DNA of 64,000 nt, from NCBI GenBank assembly GCA_028710885.1, contig JAQTTG010000002.1, forward strand, positions 191,308-255,307, read 5' to 3'. This DNA comes from Sulfuricurvum sp. Its GTDB lineage: Bacteria > Campylobacterota > Campylobacteria > Campylobacterales > Sulfurimonadaceae. Within the stretch, counting starts at the first letter, position 1. Each line of letters starts with the position of its first letter. Below are positions 35,910 to 45,231 of this stretch, in pieces. The notes below the pieces were generated by a model. It was not told the DNA's origin, made no database searches, and saw only the letters and a list, made by a program, of their open reading frames with translations. Made by a program: the position numbers and the translations under genes.

Positions 35910-36863
35910 TTATTTTTTTATAAACGGATTTAACTTTAGCAACACCGCATCGGCAATCTGATTGCCGATCAGTGTCAAAAATGCACTCATCATCAAAATC
36001 CCCATTATCACCGGATAATCCCGACTCATAGCACTCAAATAAAAAAGCTGTCCCATCCCCTCTATACCAAATATCGATTCTAAAATTACTGACCCACCAA
36101 TTAATCCAGGTAAAGACAATCCTAGCATCGTCACAATCGGAGGCAAAAGATTCGGCAAAATATAATAGCGTATTATTTTACTCTCATTTATTCCCCGTGC
36201 ACGCGCAAAATAGATGTAATCGCTTTTGAGAATTTCCAGTGTCAGTGATCGGATATAAAGTGCCAAACTCCCGATTCCCACAAAAATCATAACCATGATC
36301 GGCAAAGTCAAATGCCAAGCCATATCAAGATAATACCCGATCCCCTCAGGAGGTTCGAGAGAATGCATCCCCGCAATCGGAAACCACCCTAACGTAACAC
36401 TCAGAAGCATCATTGCTACCAATGCCAAATAGTACGAAGGCATAGCAAAACTAAGCAGCGATATCTGATTTAAAAGCTTGTCAGTTTTTTGTTCATGAGA
36501 AAGTGCCCCTCGAATCCCCATCCAAAGCGATAGGATAAAGGTAAAAAACATCGCTATGATATTCATCCATAATGTCACGGGGAGGCGATCAGCCACGACA
36601 CGACTCACCTGCTCTCCGCTGACAAATGAAATTCCGAAATTAAGTGTGAGGAGATTAATAATCCAATCCGCATATTGTTTGATTAATGGTTTATCGAGCC
36701 CATATATGAATTGCAGCTGCGCTATCGATTCTGGTGTCATATTGGGGTTAAGTTCTCCGCCCATAAAGCTGTTCGGTGCCATGTGAATCGCCCCAAATGA
36801 AAGCAGCGAAATCAGTAACAACATAAAAAGGGTATAAGAGAGTGATCGGATAAAATATTTCAT
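35910..36863 (-). CDS. Oligopeptide/dipeptide-type ABC transporter permease (DppB/OppB-like), orphan
   Basis: 317 residues from ATG 36863; the frame extends to 36911, but the sequence before MKYFIRSLSYTLFMLLLISLLSF is not part of the family. DppB-type features are the first helix, then an extracytoplasmic region with FIYGLDKPLIKQYADWIINLLTLNFGIS, and five more helices. The coupling EAA-like loop is in SDYIYFARARGINESKIIRYYILPN. Family members work with a second permease, two ATPases and a binding protein. None of these is in the window, so its partners are elsewhere or it is a remnant. It is intact and monocistronic. Confidence 0.85.
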   Translation of the reverse strand: MKYFIRSLSYTLFMLLLISLLSFGAIHMAPNSFMGGELNPNMTPESIAQLQFIYGLDKPLIKQYADWIINLLTLNFGISFVSGEQVSRVVADRLPVTLWMNIIAMFFTFILSLWMGIRGALSHEQKTDKLLNQISLLSFAMPSYYLALVAMMLLSVTLGWFPIAGMHSLEPPEGIGYYLDMAWHLTLPIMVMIFVGIGSLALYIRSLTLEILKSDYIYFARARGINESKIIRYYILPNLLPPIVTMLGLSLPGLIGGSVILESIFGIEGMGQLFYLSAMSRDYPVIMGILMMSAFLTLIGNQIADAVLLKLNPFIKK

Positions 36864-36906
36864 ACAGTGATTGTAACGGATGGTATCGAGGAAGTCAACA
36901 GAAGAG

Positions 36907-36926
36907 TTCACCCCAAGAGGGGTGAA
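36907..36926 (-). terminator. Probable terminator hairpin after the porin gene
   Basis: TTCACCCC / GGGGTGAA with a four-base loop, 18 bases past the porin stop. The minus strand continues CTCTTCTG, only a modest T-rich tail, so termination strength is uncertain. It sits between the porin and the ABC permease on the same strand. Confidence 0.55.
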
Positions 36927-36943
36927 AAAAGAAAATGTAAAAC

Positions 36944-38356
36944 TTAGAAGTTAAGTTTCAACATTGCAAGAACTGTATCAAAACGTGTACCTTTTGCACC
37001 AACTGTTTTGACATTCAAATCATCAGCAGCTGTACTCATGTAAGCAACAGTTGCATCCAATGGTCCAAATGATTTAGAAGCATATAATGCAATTTCTTTC
37101 ATTTTTACATCATGTTTTTGACCAAGTGCCACATTTAATGCATTTGTGCCTCCAATAGATACATCAGTATATTGTGCACCTACTGTTGCAACACCTGCAT
37201 TGTATTCACCAGCAAGAGCATATGTACGAGCATCAGGAGCACCTACATAACCATAGTTCCAGTATGCTTCAGTATACAATTTTGATTGTGCAGCAACAAG
37301 ATTGTTAGTTGCAACGTTAGCCACTTTCAAAACACCATCTTTGTCTGCTTTTGAATACGCAGCAGAAACTTTTAGGTTTTGCACACCCTCATACCCGAGT
37401 TTGAAAGCGTACGCTTTTGAATCTTTTGTAACACCATCAGCTTTTAATGCACCTTTTGGTGACATATCAGCGTATTGCGCACCGATTTTGAGATCTTTTA
37501 CCATTTGGCAATTAACATCGCCTTGCAACCAGTAAGCATCTGCAATATTAGAAACATTATAATACCACGCTTGCGCTGTAAGTGGTTTGAATGAATTATT
37601 TACTGCTGCTACTGCATAAGCACCGCTGTTAGCAAATGTATTAAAGCCATTATTTCCTACGATACCATCAACACCAATTCCGAGATTCTGTGCACCAAGG
37701 TTCATACCTGCAGGTGCTGCTGGGATAGCTGTATGAACAGCAGCATTAAAACTAGTTCCTAGTGCATTTACACCATTACCTTTTCCAACATATGCACCTA
37801 CTAAAGTTGTGTCTGGAAGATCTTGGTTGATAGCAACAACTGCATCAAATGTATTTGGAACAACTGACCATGTTTCACTGTATGCTAATGGAGTATCCAA
37901 TGACATACGACCCAATTTTGCAGTTGTTTTACCCAATGTTGATGCTACCCATGCTTCCCCGATCCATGCGTGATCATTCGCTTGTGCACCACCACCATAT
38001 GGTGCTCCATTTCCAGTACCGACAGCATGTGCTCCTGTCCAAGTTTGACCTACGAGGTTGTTTTCAAGACCAAGAGTACTTACTCCATAAACAGTACCGC
38101 CAAAAGAAACACCTTTTGTCAAATCGCCGCTAACACCTAAACGTACAGATGCATCAGCAAAACTACCGCCTGAATTAGTTGCAGAATTTCCTGATGGTGC
38201 ATTTAAATCTGTTCCTTTGCTGAACAAACTATTTTTACCTGCATTGTTTGTACCGTAATACAATTTTGCATCACCATCTAATTTTACATTATCCAATGCG
38301 AATGCACTTGCCCCTAGCAACACTGCTGCTGCAAGACTCATTTTAACTAACTTCAT
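36944..38356 (-). CDS. Major outer-membrane porin (Campylobacterota type)
   Basis: 470 residues. A signal peptide (MKLVKMSLAAAVLLGASAFA, cut near residue 20) is followed by LDNVKLDGDAKLYYGTNN, the usual opening of OprD-like porins in Sulfurimonas and relatives. The sequence alternates short amphipathic strands with Gly/Asn/Ala loops and ends in LAMLKLNF; the terminal Phe is the BAM recognition residue. Two cysteines are not evident apart from one in NCQM. A strong AAGGAG ribosome site precedes the ATG, as expected for an abundant protein. Which substrates pass is unknown. Confidence 0.85.
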   Translation of the reverse strand: MKLVKMSLAAAVLLGASAFALDNVKLDGDAKLYYGTNNAGKNSLFSKGTDLNAPSGNSATNSGGSFADASVRLGVSGDLTKGVSFGGTVYGVSTLGLENNLVGQTWTGAHAVGTGNGAPYGGGAQANDHAWIGEAWVASTLGKTTAKLGRMSLDTPLAYSETWSVVPNTFDAVVAINQDLPDTTLVGAYVGKGNGVNALGTSFNAAVHTAIPAAPAGMNLGAQNLGIGVDGIVGNNGFNTFANSGAYAVAAVNNSFKPLTAQAWYYNVSNIADAYWLQGDVNCQMVKDLKIGAQYADMSPKGALKADGVTKDSKAYAFKLGYEGVQNLKVSAAYSKADKDGVLKVANVATNNLVAAQSKLYTEAYWNYGYVGAPDARTYALAGEYNAGVATVGAQYTDVSIGGTNALNVALGQKHDVKMKEIALYASKSFGPLDATVAYMSTAADDLNVKTVGAKGTRFDTVLAMLKLNF

Positions 38357-38408
38357 TGATTCTCCTTAAGTTAAAGCTTGACCTTATGTTTTTGTTTCGT
38401 CGGGGTTA

Positions 38409-38414
38409 ATTGTA
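38409..38414 (-). promoter_or_regulatory. Possible -10 element of the porin promoter
   Basis: On the minus strand this reads TACAAT within GTTACAATTAAC, about 50 bases before the porin ATG. It is one base from consensus and is the best candidate in the 252-base divergent region. Confidence 0.35.
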
Positions 38415-38481
38415 ACGCCGCTATTCTTAAACAATGCTGTAAAAAAATAATTTTGTTTCCCATCGGTTTACTATTGCCAAA

Positions 38482-38496
38482 TCCCTATATTAGGGA
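38482..38496. promoter_or_regulatory. Palindrome upstream of the porin gene (possible operator)
   Basis: TCCCTA-TAT-TAGGGA, a perfect 6-bp inverted repeat, lies about 70 bases upstream of the putative porin -10 element and about 110 bases upstream of the divergent lipoprotein gene. Such a short symmetric site could bind a dimeric regulator. The binding protein is unknown. Confidence 0.35.
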
Positions 38497-38608
38497 ATGT
38501 GACAATTTTGTAACAGACCTTCAACGTATAGTAAAAATAGCTTTTTACCCAAATATGCTATAGTATCTATTTAGTATCAAATTATCATATAGATTAAAGG
38601 AATGTTTA

Positions 38609-39037
38609 ATGAAGCTCTCTTCTATATTCTCTGTATCCCTAAGCGCTCTACTTTTGCATGGATGTGCTGCTAGCCATACCGGCGTTACTCCATCACAAAA
38701 CAGCTCGCTAGGCGCTGTTTCACCCAGTACAACGGCTAGTGGAAAAGGGGGAATGATACAGCACTCACTAGACAATTGGCTAAGGGATGAATGGACACCT
38801 GCGACTTCATCATCTGCAACCGCTCCTACAACTGCTCAAAACAGTGTAAAAGAGGCTCAAAACCCATCAACTACGTCAACAGAAGCTAAAATTGAAGAAC
38901 CCGAAGATAAGGGGCCATTTACATTGCAAAAATACGTGGATAAATGGAAAGCTTATCATGAAAATCAAACGAAAAAGATGAATGGAGAGGTACCAACTAT
39001 CGAAAAAGTGAATGCTTTACCGGTAATTGGGAAGTAA
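38609..39037 (+). CDS. Small lipoprotein of unknown function
   Basis: 142 residues. The signal peptide ends in a lipobox (LSALLLHGC, Cys at residue 19) followed by Ala-Ala-Ser, which predicts outer-membrane sorting by the usual rule. The middle is low-complexity Ser/Thr/Ala/Pro, and the C-terminal part is a short charged helix (FTLQKYVDKWKAYHENQTKKM). No family is recognised. It has a GGAAT-type ribosome site, lies divergent from the porin, and could be an outer-membrane accessory protein. Confidence 0.7.
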   Translation: MKLSSIFSVSLSALLLHGCAASHTGVTPSQNSSLGAVSPSTTASGKGGMIQHSLDNWLRDEWTPATSSSATAPTTAQNSVKEAQNPSTTSTEAKIEEPEDKGPFTLQKYVDKWKAYHENQTKKMNGEVPTIEKVNALPVIGK

Positions 39038-39052
39038 CTTTAGGTAACATTT

Positions 39053-39078
39053 ATCATTCCCGTAAAGGCGGGAATGAT
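39053..39078. terminator. Bidirectional terminator-like inverted repeat
   Basis: ATCATTCCCG / CGGGAATGAT, a perfect 10-bp stem with loop TAAAGG, between the lipoprotein gene (+) and fabI (-). It lacks a long T run on either side. The TCATTCCCG...CGGGAATGA core is a form of intergenic repeat common in many proteobacteria. Confidence 0.6.
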
Positions 39079-39082
39079 CAAA

Positions 39083-39907
<825 letters not shown>

Positions 39908-39910
39908 CTA

Positions 39911-40630
39911 TTATTCTCCTGTTTTCGTATTTAATTGTGATGCGTCAGCAATCATTGTGCAAAAGTCATTTGCACTAAGCGCAGCTGATCCAACCAATAT
40001 TCCATCTACATTTTCGATTGCCATAATTTGTGCAGCATTGTCGACTTTTACACTTCCCCCATAAAGGATCGGTGCAGTGGTTTTTGCCCGTAATGCAGTA
40101 TGAAGTTCTCTAATATCTTCCATTGACGGAGTGAGACCTGTCCCGATAGCCCATACCGGCTCATATGCTAATATAAGATCTTTATATTCTAGGTCTATCC
40201 CTATGCATTGGGCCTCAATATAGTTCATCAAAGCTTCAGTGCCTGCTTGACGTACCTCCAAAGGTTCACCTACACAATAAACGATTGCAAATCCATGCGT
40301 ACTGAAAAAACGGAATTTTTCCGCTATTACTTCTTGGGTTTCACCAAGAATATGACGACGTTCTGAGTGACCGATCAAAATCGTTTTGATACCAAATTCT
40401 TCAAGCTGTTCAAGTGCTATTTCACCGGTATAAGCACCATTTTTAGCCGGATATGCATTTTGAACACCAATGAGAACATTGCGTGATAGATGTTCTAACG
40501 CGGTAAACGGAGGAAATACCATAATCGTATCCGAGATATCATTTGCACCTACAAATGATTCTACTACAGCCATATAGGCTTGAGTCTCTTGACGCGTTTT
40601 ATTCGCTTTAAAGTTGGCGCAAATGATCAT
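39911..40630 (-). CDS. tpiA: Triose-phosphate isomerase
   Basis: 239 residues, slightly short but normal for this phylum. It interconverts dihydroxyacetone phosphate and glyceraldehyde-3-phosphate. Active-site segments are ICANFKANKT (Lys near the N-terminus), ILIGHSERR (His), and AYEPVWAIGTGLTP (Glu). The phosphate-binding loop ILYGGSVK and GILVGSAAL are present. It is followed after three bases by fabI. Confidence 0.96.
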   Translation of the reverse strand: MIICANFKANKTRQETQAYMAVVESFVGANDISDTIMVFPPFTALEHLSRNVLIGVQNAYPAKNGAYTGEIALEQLEEFGIKTILIGHSERRHILGETQEVIAEKFRFFSTHGFAIVYCVGEPLEVRQAGTEALMNYIEAQCIGIDLEYKDLILAYEPVWAIGTGLTPSMEDIRELHTALRAKTTAPILYGGSVKVDNAAQIMAIENVDGILVGSAALSANDFCTMIADASQLNTKTGE

Positions 40631-40668
40631 CTAATTCTCCTCTTTTAATTTGGAATAGTTGGGATGTA

Positions 40669-41859
40669 TTATTTCATTAACGGTTTTACGCCAGGGAGGA
40701 TTTTCCCTTCCAACAGCTCCAATGACGCACCGCCTCCCGTTGAGATAAAACTAATCTCCTCGTCCAATCCTACACGCTGAACCAAATCAGCTGTGTCGCC
40801 ACCGCCTACAACAGTAGTAGCGTATGAATCAGCAACGAAATGGGCGATCTTATTTGATCCACGTGCAAATCGCTCCATTTCATAAACCCCCATCGGTCCA
40901 TTCCACAGAATCGTCTGCACATCATGCAGTACCTGCCGATAAAGTCTGACCGTCGCAGGCCCAATATCAAGCCCCATCCATCCAGATGGAATTTCCTGTA
41001 CACTGCACAGTTTACTCATCGCATCTGGCGCAAATTTTTCAGCGGCAACCACATCGACCGGAAGATAAAACTTTACCCCTAAACGTTTTGCTTCATTCAT
41101 AATATTGATCGCTTCATCAATCAAATCATCTTCGACCAGCGAATTTCCAACATCGTATCCAAGTGCTTTCAAAAACGTAAATGCCATTCCTCCACCGATC
41201 AGCACTTTATCTACTTTCGGTAACAGATTAATTAATGCCTCAAGTTTTCCCGACACCTTAGAACCACCGACAATTGCCGCAAATGGTCTGACTGGGCGTT
41301 CTAAAAGGATACCAAAGAATTGAATCTCTTTTTGAAGTAAAAATCCTGCCGCTTTATGCGCAGTATCAAAATGTATCGTAATCCCTTCAACAGACGCATG
41401 CGCACGGTGACTAACACCAAATGCATCATTAACATAAATGTCTGCCATCGATGCCAATGCGGCACTAAGCTCAGGATCATTTTTGGTCTCCCCTTTTTCA
41501 AATCGGAGATTTTCCAACAACATCACTTCGCCACATTTTAGTTCAGATGCAAGCTTCATCGCATTGTCACCGACAACGTCTGTCGCCATTTGAACATCAA
41601 TTTTTAGAAGTTGATGCAATCGTCTGGCAACGGGGGCAAGTGAGTATTTTTCATCCGGTTCACCTTTTGGACGTCCAAAATGAGATGCAAGAATGATCGC
41701 GCACCCTTGATCCAAACAATAGCTGATCGTAGAAAGTGCTGAACGGATACGTCTATCATCAGTAATATTGCCATAATCATCCATTGGAACATTAAAATCA
41801 CATCGGATAAATACTTTTTTGCCTTGGATATCGCAATCTTTTATGTTGTATAACTCCAT
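40669..41859 (-). CDS. pgk: Phosphoglycerate kinase
   Basis: 396 residues. It transfers the acyl phosphate of 1,3-bisphosphoglycerate to ADP, or the reverse in gluconeogenesis. Signature segments are [21 protein letters not shown] (the Pgk motif), [24 protein letters not shown], and the C-terminal [12 protein letters not shown] with [15 protein letters not shown]. It lies between gap and tpiA with short spacers. The set serves mainly sugar synthesis in an autotroph, which is inferred. Confidence 0.97.
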   Translation of the reverse strand: MELYNIKDCDIQGKKVFIRCDFNVPMDDYGNITDDRRIRSALSTISYCLDQGCAIILASHFGRPKGEPDEKYSLAPVARRLHQLLKIDVQMATDVVGDNAMKLASELKCGEVMLLENLRFEKGETKNDPELSAALASMADIYVNDAFGVSHRAHASVEGITIHFDTAHKAAGFLLQKEIQFFGILLERPVRPFAAIVGGSKVSGKLEALINLLPKVDKVLIGGGMAFTFLKALGYDVGNSLVEDDLIDEAINIMNEAKRLGVKFYLPVDVVAAEKFAPDAMSKLCSVQEIPSGWMGLDIGPATVRLYRQVLHDVQTILWNGPMGVYEMERFARGSNKIAHFVADSYATTVVGGGDTADLVQRVGLDEEISFISTGGGASLELLEGKILPGVKPLMK

Positions 41860-41890
41860 GTTTTCCTCTTACTATAAGATTAAATTAAAT

Positions 41891-42904
41891 TTATATTTTT
41901 TTGTGTTCAGTTATATACAAAGCCATCTCAATGAGTCTGTTGGAATATCCCCATTCGTTATCATACCATGCCATGATTTTAATCAGATTCCCATCAATCA
42001 CTTGGATCAAATCATCTGCCACTGTGGCACTGAAACTTGACCCGACAAAATCTTGTGACACACGATAACGCTCATCCACTTCTAAAATCCCTCGCATCTC
42101 GTTAGCTGCATACGATTTAAAAAGAGTACTGATTTCTTCTTTAGTCGTACGATGCTTAACGAGTACGTTCAGATCAACCATCGAAACATCCGGAGTAGGA
42201 ACACGGACACTTTGCCCATGAAGTTTTCCTTCCAGATTAGGGAGGACAATACTAATCGCCTTTGCTGCACCTGTGGTAGTTGGAATCATATTGAGAGCTG
42301 CTGCACGTGATCTGCGCATATCACTCCCATGTGCAGAATCAATAATCGCTTGCCCATTAGTATACGCATGGATTGTTGTCATAAGCCCTTTTTGAATCTC
42401 AAATGCTTCGTCAATGATTTTAGCAATCGGTCCTAAACAATTTGTTGTGCACGAAGCATTCGAGATAATATTCTCTCCTGAATACAAATGCTCATTGACT
42501 CCCAACACAAATGTCGGGATTTCACTGTCCATTGTAGGGGCAGAAAGAATAACCTTTTTAACCCCTTTATCCAAATGGTGCCGCGTTAATGCTCCGGTCA
42601 AAAATAGTCCGCTGCACTCAAAAACGACATCTGCGCCAAGCGCACCAAAATCAAGATTATCCGGATCTTTTTCACATAGAATTTTAACCCGATTTTCCCC
42701 AATTTTAAGATATTGTTCCTCTACTATCGCGGCATCCAGTTCAAATGAACCATGCACTGAATCATTTTGCAAAAGATAAAGGAGCATGTCGATGGAAGCC
42801 ATATCATTTATAGCAACAAGTTCGATATCCGACCTCTGTGCTATGAGACGGGTAACACAGCGGCCTATGCGGCCAAATCCGTTTATAGCAATCTTCAACG
42901 CCAT
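41891..42904 (-). CDS. gap: Glyceraldehyde-3-phosphate dehydrogenase, type I
   Basis: 337 residues. NAD(P)-binding start KIAINGFGRIGRCVTRL and the catalytic cysteine in ISNASCTTNCLGPIAKI identify it. The conserved IHAYTNGQ, RRSRAAALNMIPTTTGAAKA and WYDNEWGYSNRL segments are all there. It is the first gene of gap-pgk-tpiA-fabI. A divergent region of 78 bases separates it from nadD; on its strand TAAAAT near 42935 may be its -10 element. Confidence 0.97.
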   Translation of the reverse strand: MALKIAINGFGRIGRCVTRLIAQRSDIELVAINDMASIDMLLYLLQNDSVHGSFELDAAIVEEQYLKIGENRVKILCEKDPDNLDFGALGADVVFECSGLFLTGALTRHHLDKGVKKVILSAPTMDSEIPTFVLGVNEHLYSGENIISNASCTTNCLGPIAKIIDEAFEIQKGLMTTIHAYTNGQAIIDSAHGSDMRRSRAAALNMIPTTTGAAKAISIVLPNLEGKLHGQSVRVPTPDVSMVDLNVLVKHRTTKEEISTLFKSYAANEMRGILEVDERYRVSQDFVGSSFSATVADDLIQVIDGNLIKIMAWYDNEWGYSNRLIEMALYITEHKKI

Positions 42905-42952
42905 TACCTAATCCTAAACACAAAATAAGGGGTGATTTTACCAAAAATCGGT

Positions 42953-42958
42953 TATAAT
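42953..42958 (+). promoter_or_regulatory. -10 element of the nadD-rsfS promoter
   Basis: TATAAT in GGTTATAATTAC, 24 bases before the nadD ATG, with AAGG close to the start codon. Confidence 0.55.
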
Positions 42959-42982
42959 TACGATTAAAAGAAGTTAAGGCTC

Positions 42983-43516
42983 ATGAAGCTTGCACTCTAC
43001 GGCGGTAGTTTTGATCCGCCACATGCCGGACACGTCCGTATTGTCACCGAAGCGTTAAATACTTTGCCGATTGATCGGTTGATTATTGTTCCCGCTTCGA
43101 GAAACCCCTTTAAATCTTCTGTTATGGCCTCTGCATCAGCGCGCTATGGGTGGTTAAAAGAGATTTTTGACCCTTACAAAAAGGTTGAAATCAGCGATTT
43201 CGAAATTACGCAGAAGCGCAGTGTTTATACTATTGAAACGGTACAACACTATGCAAGAATGTTTGAAGAGATCTACCTCATCATAGGGGCAGATAATCTC
43301 GGAAAACTGTCTGATTGGTATCATATAGAAGAATTAAACACTCTGGTTCATTGGGTCGTAGCAACACGTTGCAATATTCCTATACCGGAAAATATGATTC
43401 GGCTTGATGTCGATATCTCAATCAGTTCAACCGATTTTCGATCTTCATTCTCCCCACTAGGGTTAGAAGCAGGGATTGAAAATAAGATTATTACATATTA
43501 TAAGGAACTTACGTGA
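42983..43516 (+). CDS. nadD: Nicotinate-nucleotide adenylyltransferase
   Basis: 177 residues. NadD adenylylates nicotinate mononucleotide in NAD synthesis. The nucleotidyltransferase signature LYGGSFDPPHAGHVRI (GxFxPPHxGH) is at the N-terminus, and the ISSTDFRS segment near the end is the family's ISSTxIR-like motif. It overlaps rsfS by four bases (GTGA). The order gap | nadD-rsfS matches Campylobacter jejuni, as far as I recall. Confidence 0.95.
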   Translation: MKLALYGGSFDPPHAGHVRIVTEALNTLPIDRLIIVPASRNPFKSSVMASASARYGWLKEIFDPYKKVEISDFEITQKRSVYTIETVQHYARMFEEIYLIIGADNLGKLSDWYHIEELNTLVHWVVATRCNIPIPENMIRLDVDISISSTDFRSSFSPLGLEAGIENKIITYYKELT

Positions 43517-43845
43517 ATCCACGAATTGAAAAGATCATCAATATTCTCGATCAGAATAAAGGCGAGGCAATTGAAGTATTCGACCTATTAAACAGCGATT
43601 ATTTTGCCGATTATGTTGTACTCGCATCTTCATTGGGAGAGCGTCATACACTTGCTCTCCTCGACCATCTGAAAAAAGGGCTTAAACCTGAAGAACAATT
43701 TCTATATGTTGATGAAAGCGGCGATTGGGTTGCTATCGATTTAGGAGATATTTTAATCCATATTCTCACACCGCAATATCGTGTCAAATATGATTTAGAA
43801 AGCTTTTTGGGTGAACTTACCGCTCGAAAAAATCAACAACAATAA
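43513..43845 (+). CDS. rsfS: Ribosome silencing factor RsfS
   Basis: 110 residues starting with GTG 43513. Typical segments are IINILDQNKGEAIEVFDL, DYFVLAS-like DYVVLASSLGERH, and the strand GDWVAIDLGDILIHILTPQYRVKYDLE. RsfS binds L14 and blocks subunit joining when nutrients are short, which makes a functional pair with the hibernation factor hpf at 13383. Translationally coupled to nadD. Confidence 0.94.
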   Translation: MNPRIEKIINILDQNKGEAIEVFDLLNSDYFADYVVLASSLGERHTLALLDHLKKGLKPEEQFLYVDESGDWVAIDLGDILIHILTPQYRVKYDLESFLGELTARKNQQQ

Positions 43846-43856
43846 TCTTCTAAAAT

Positions 43857-43872
43857 AGAGGCGCCGGCCTCT
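43857..43872 (+). terminator. Hairpin after rsfS
   Basis: AGAGGC-GCCG-GCCTCT, a GC-rich 6-bp stem 12 bases after the rsfS stop, without a T run. The rest of 43873-44062 is AT-rich apart from a short CTCAGGACTCAG stretch and holds no gene I can support. Confidence 0.45.
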
Positions 43873-44062
43873 CTCCTCAGGACTCAGATTCTGGGTAAAA
43901 ACTTCTCATTATAAAATCGCTACCTGAAACATTCTTTACTAAAATTGTATTATGGAATAATGACTCGAAACTACACTACGAAAATAACATTATTTTACTT
44001 GATTGTTAATGGGCTAGGTGAAATGATTGTGATTATATTTGAGGTTTAAAAAAAGCGATAGA

Positions 44063-44139
44063 TGGTGCGCCCGAAGGAATTCGAATCCCTGACCGCCGGT
44101 ACCGCAAACCGGTGCTCTATCCAGCTGAGCTACGGACGC
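44063..44139 (-). tRNA. tRNA-Arg (anticodon GCG)
   Basis: A full cloverleaf on the minus strand, 77 bases including an encoded CCA. Acceptor stem GCGTCCG/CGGGCGC (one G-U pair), D stem GCTC/GAGC, anticodon stem CCGGT/ACCGG with loop TTGCGGT, and T loop TTCGAAT. The loop puts GCG at positions 34-36, which reads CGC and, by wobble, CGU. It has its own promoter. Confidence 0.93.
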
Positions 44140-44157
44140 ACATTTAAAGAGAACGAA

Positions 44158-44163
44158 ATTATA
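44158..44163 (-). promoter_or_regulatory. -10 element of the tRNA-Arg promoter
   Basis: On the minus strand this reads TATAAT within GCTATAATTTCG, 18 bases before the mature tRNA. Confidence 0.55.
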
Positions 44164-44197
44164 GCTTAAAAAGCTTAAAAAAGCATTAATAGCTATT

Positions 44198-44713
44198 TTA
44201 GCGAAGTTGATTGATTTTTAAAACAAACTCTACTTCAGCTTTTGAGAGTCTTAGTTCTTTTGCGATTGTATCTACTTCAATCCCTTGATTGTATCTACTG
44301 ATAACTTTCTCATCATCCATCCCACTAATCGAAGTAGGAAGCGAGAGATTACGAATGCGCTCTTCCAAGTAGCGCAATCGATTATCAGTTTTCTCTTTAT
44401 ACGCACCAAAACTACCTTCAATGTGTTCCAAAGACTCCATAATCGGAACTGAAAGTTCATTAACCTCCCGTCCTAGCTCAGCATGAAGTGAATGCTGACT
44501 TACAGGAACACTCTCTTGAAGCGATGCAATAATCTCCAATTCTTGTTTAAGACGTTTATCCATCATATAGATTTCACGATGCACTTCTTCTATCGCTCGG
44601 GCAATCGAACGAATTTGTGATGTCACTTCTGTCTCTTTGGTGATAACGTAGTAAATCAACCCTACAACAATAACCGCCAAGGCAACAAGAGCAATCTCTA
44701 ACGTATGATTCAT
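44198..44713 (-). CDS. Membrane-anchored coiled-coil protein with C-terminal HTH-like segment
   Basis: 171 residues. One membrane helix (about 6-25, LEIALVALAVIVVGLIYYVI) is followed by a long predicted coiled coil (about 30-125, for example IARAIEEVHREIYMMDKRLKQ). A C-terminal helix-turn-helix-like stretch reads RYNQGIEVDTIAKELRLSKAEVEFVLKINQL, as in DUF2802/YlxP-type proteins. The function is unknown; a scaffold or regulator at the inner membrane is possible. It shares four bases with the upstream gene (ATGA), so the pair is co-translated with the prenyltransferase further upstream. Confidence 0.65.
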   Translation of the reverse strand: MNHTLEIALVALAVIVVGLIYYVITKETEVTSQIRSIARAIEEVHREIYMMDKRLKQELEIIASLQESVPVSQHSLHAELGREVNELSVPIMESLEHIEGSFGAYKEKTDNRLRYLEERIRNLSLPTSISGMDDEKVISRYNQGIEVDTIAKELRLSKAEVEFVLKINQLR

Positions 44714-45231
44714 TCAAGCCCTTTCATCTGTCGAATCATTGCTCGCTCACGTGCGGTCATGTAATATCCCCATTCTTGTCTGTCTCTCACATGAATTTTA
44801 GTTATCTTAGCCAATGAGGTATCCAGAGCTTCAAAAAAGAATGCAATTTCCCGTTTTGGGAACGTTGCCATTTCAATCCGTCCGTAATAATGTTTTCCGA
44901 TTTCAAAACTCTCACTGCTCAATTTTAAATGCTCAAGTCCAATACTTTCAATCGATGCATTAGAAGATAAAGGAACACGTTGCACTCCACCTTTTGCCAA
45001 AATTTGCTCAATTTTTTCCAACTTTCGGTAAAGTTCTGCCATAAGGTTAAGCATCATATAATCACTCTCATCTGTTTCACCTCGGACTTTGGCATGTTTT
45101 ATCCATTGCCCAATTGAATCTTCATCTGTTTCACCGATTTCATTGAATTCACGCTCAAATCTATCAACCTCACCTGTTATTTCTTCATACACAATATCGA
45201 TAACTGCGGGGACTAATCTTACATCGCTCAT
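44710..45231 (-). CDS. Uncharacterised protein, possible divergent PilZ-type domain
   Basis: 173 residues, soluble. The N-terminal part is helical and acidic. The C-terminal part (about 90-173) looks like a small beta barrel ending in a helix, with SIESIGLEHLKLS at the place where PilZ domains carry DxSxxG and with paired strands EIGKHYYGRIEM and KREIAFFFEALD. The canonical PilZ arginines and DxSxxG are not intact, so c-di-GMP binding is doubtful. Similar proteins are found in Campylobacterota next to the following gene, but I cannot name them with confidence. Overlaps of four bases join it to both neighbours. Confidence 0.5.
   Translation of the reverse strand: MSDVRLVPAVIDIVYEEITGEVDRFEREFNEIGETDEDSIGQWIKHAKVRGETDESDYMMLNLMAELYRKLEKIEQILAKGGVQRVPLSSNASIESIGLEHLKLSSESFEIGKHYYGRIEMATFPKREIAFFFEALDTSLAKITKIHVRDRQEWGYYMTARERAMIRQMKGLE

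Noticed and set aside
43846-44062. A hidden small gene or dif site between rsfS and the tRNA
   Set aside because: No open frame with a ribosome site and no recognisable 28-bp dif-like sequence was found; only a GC-rich hairpin is supported.
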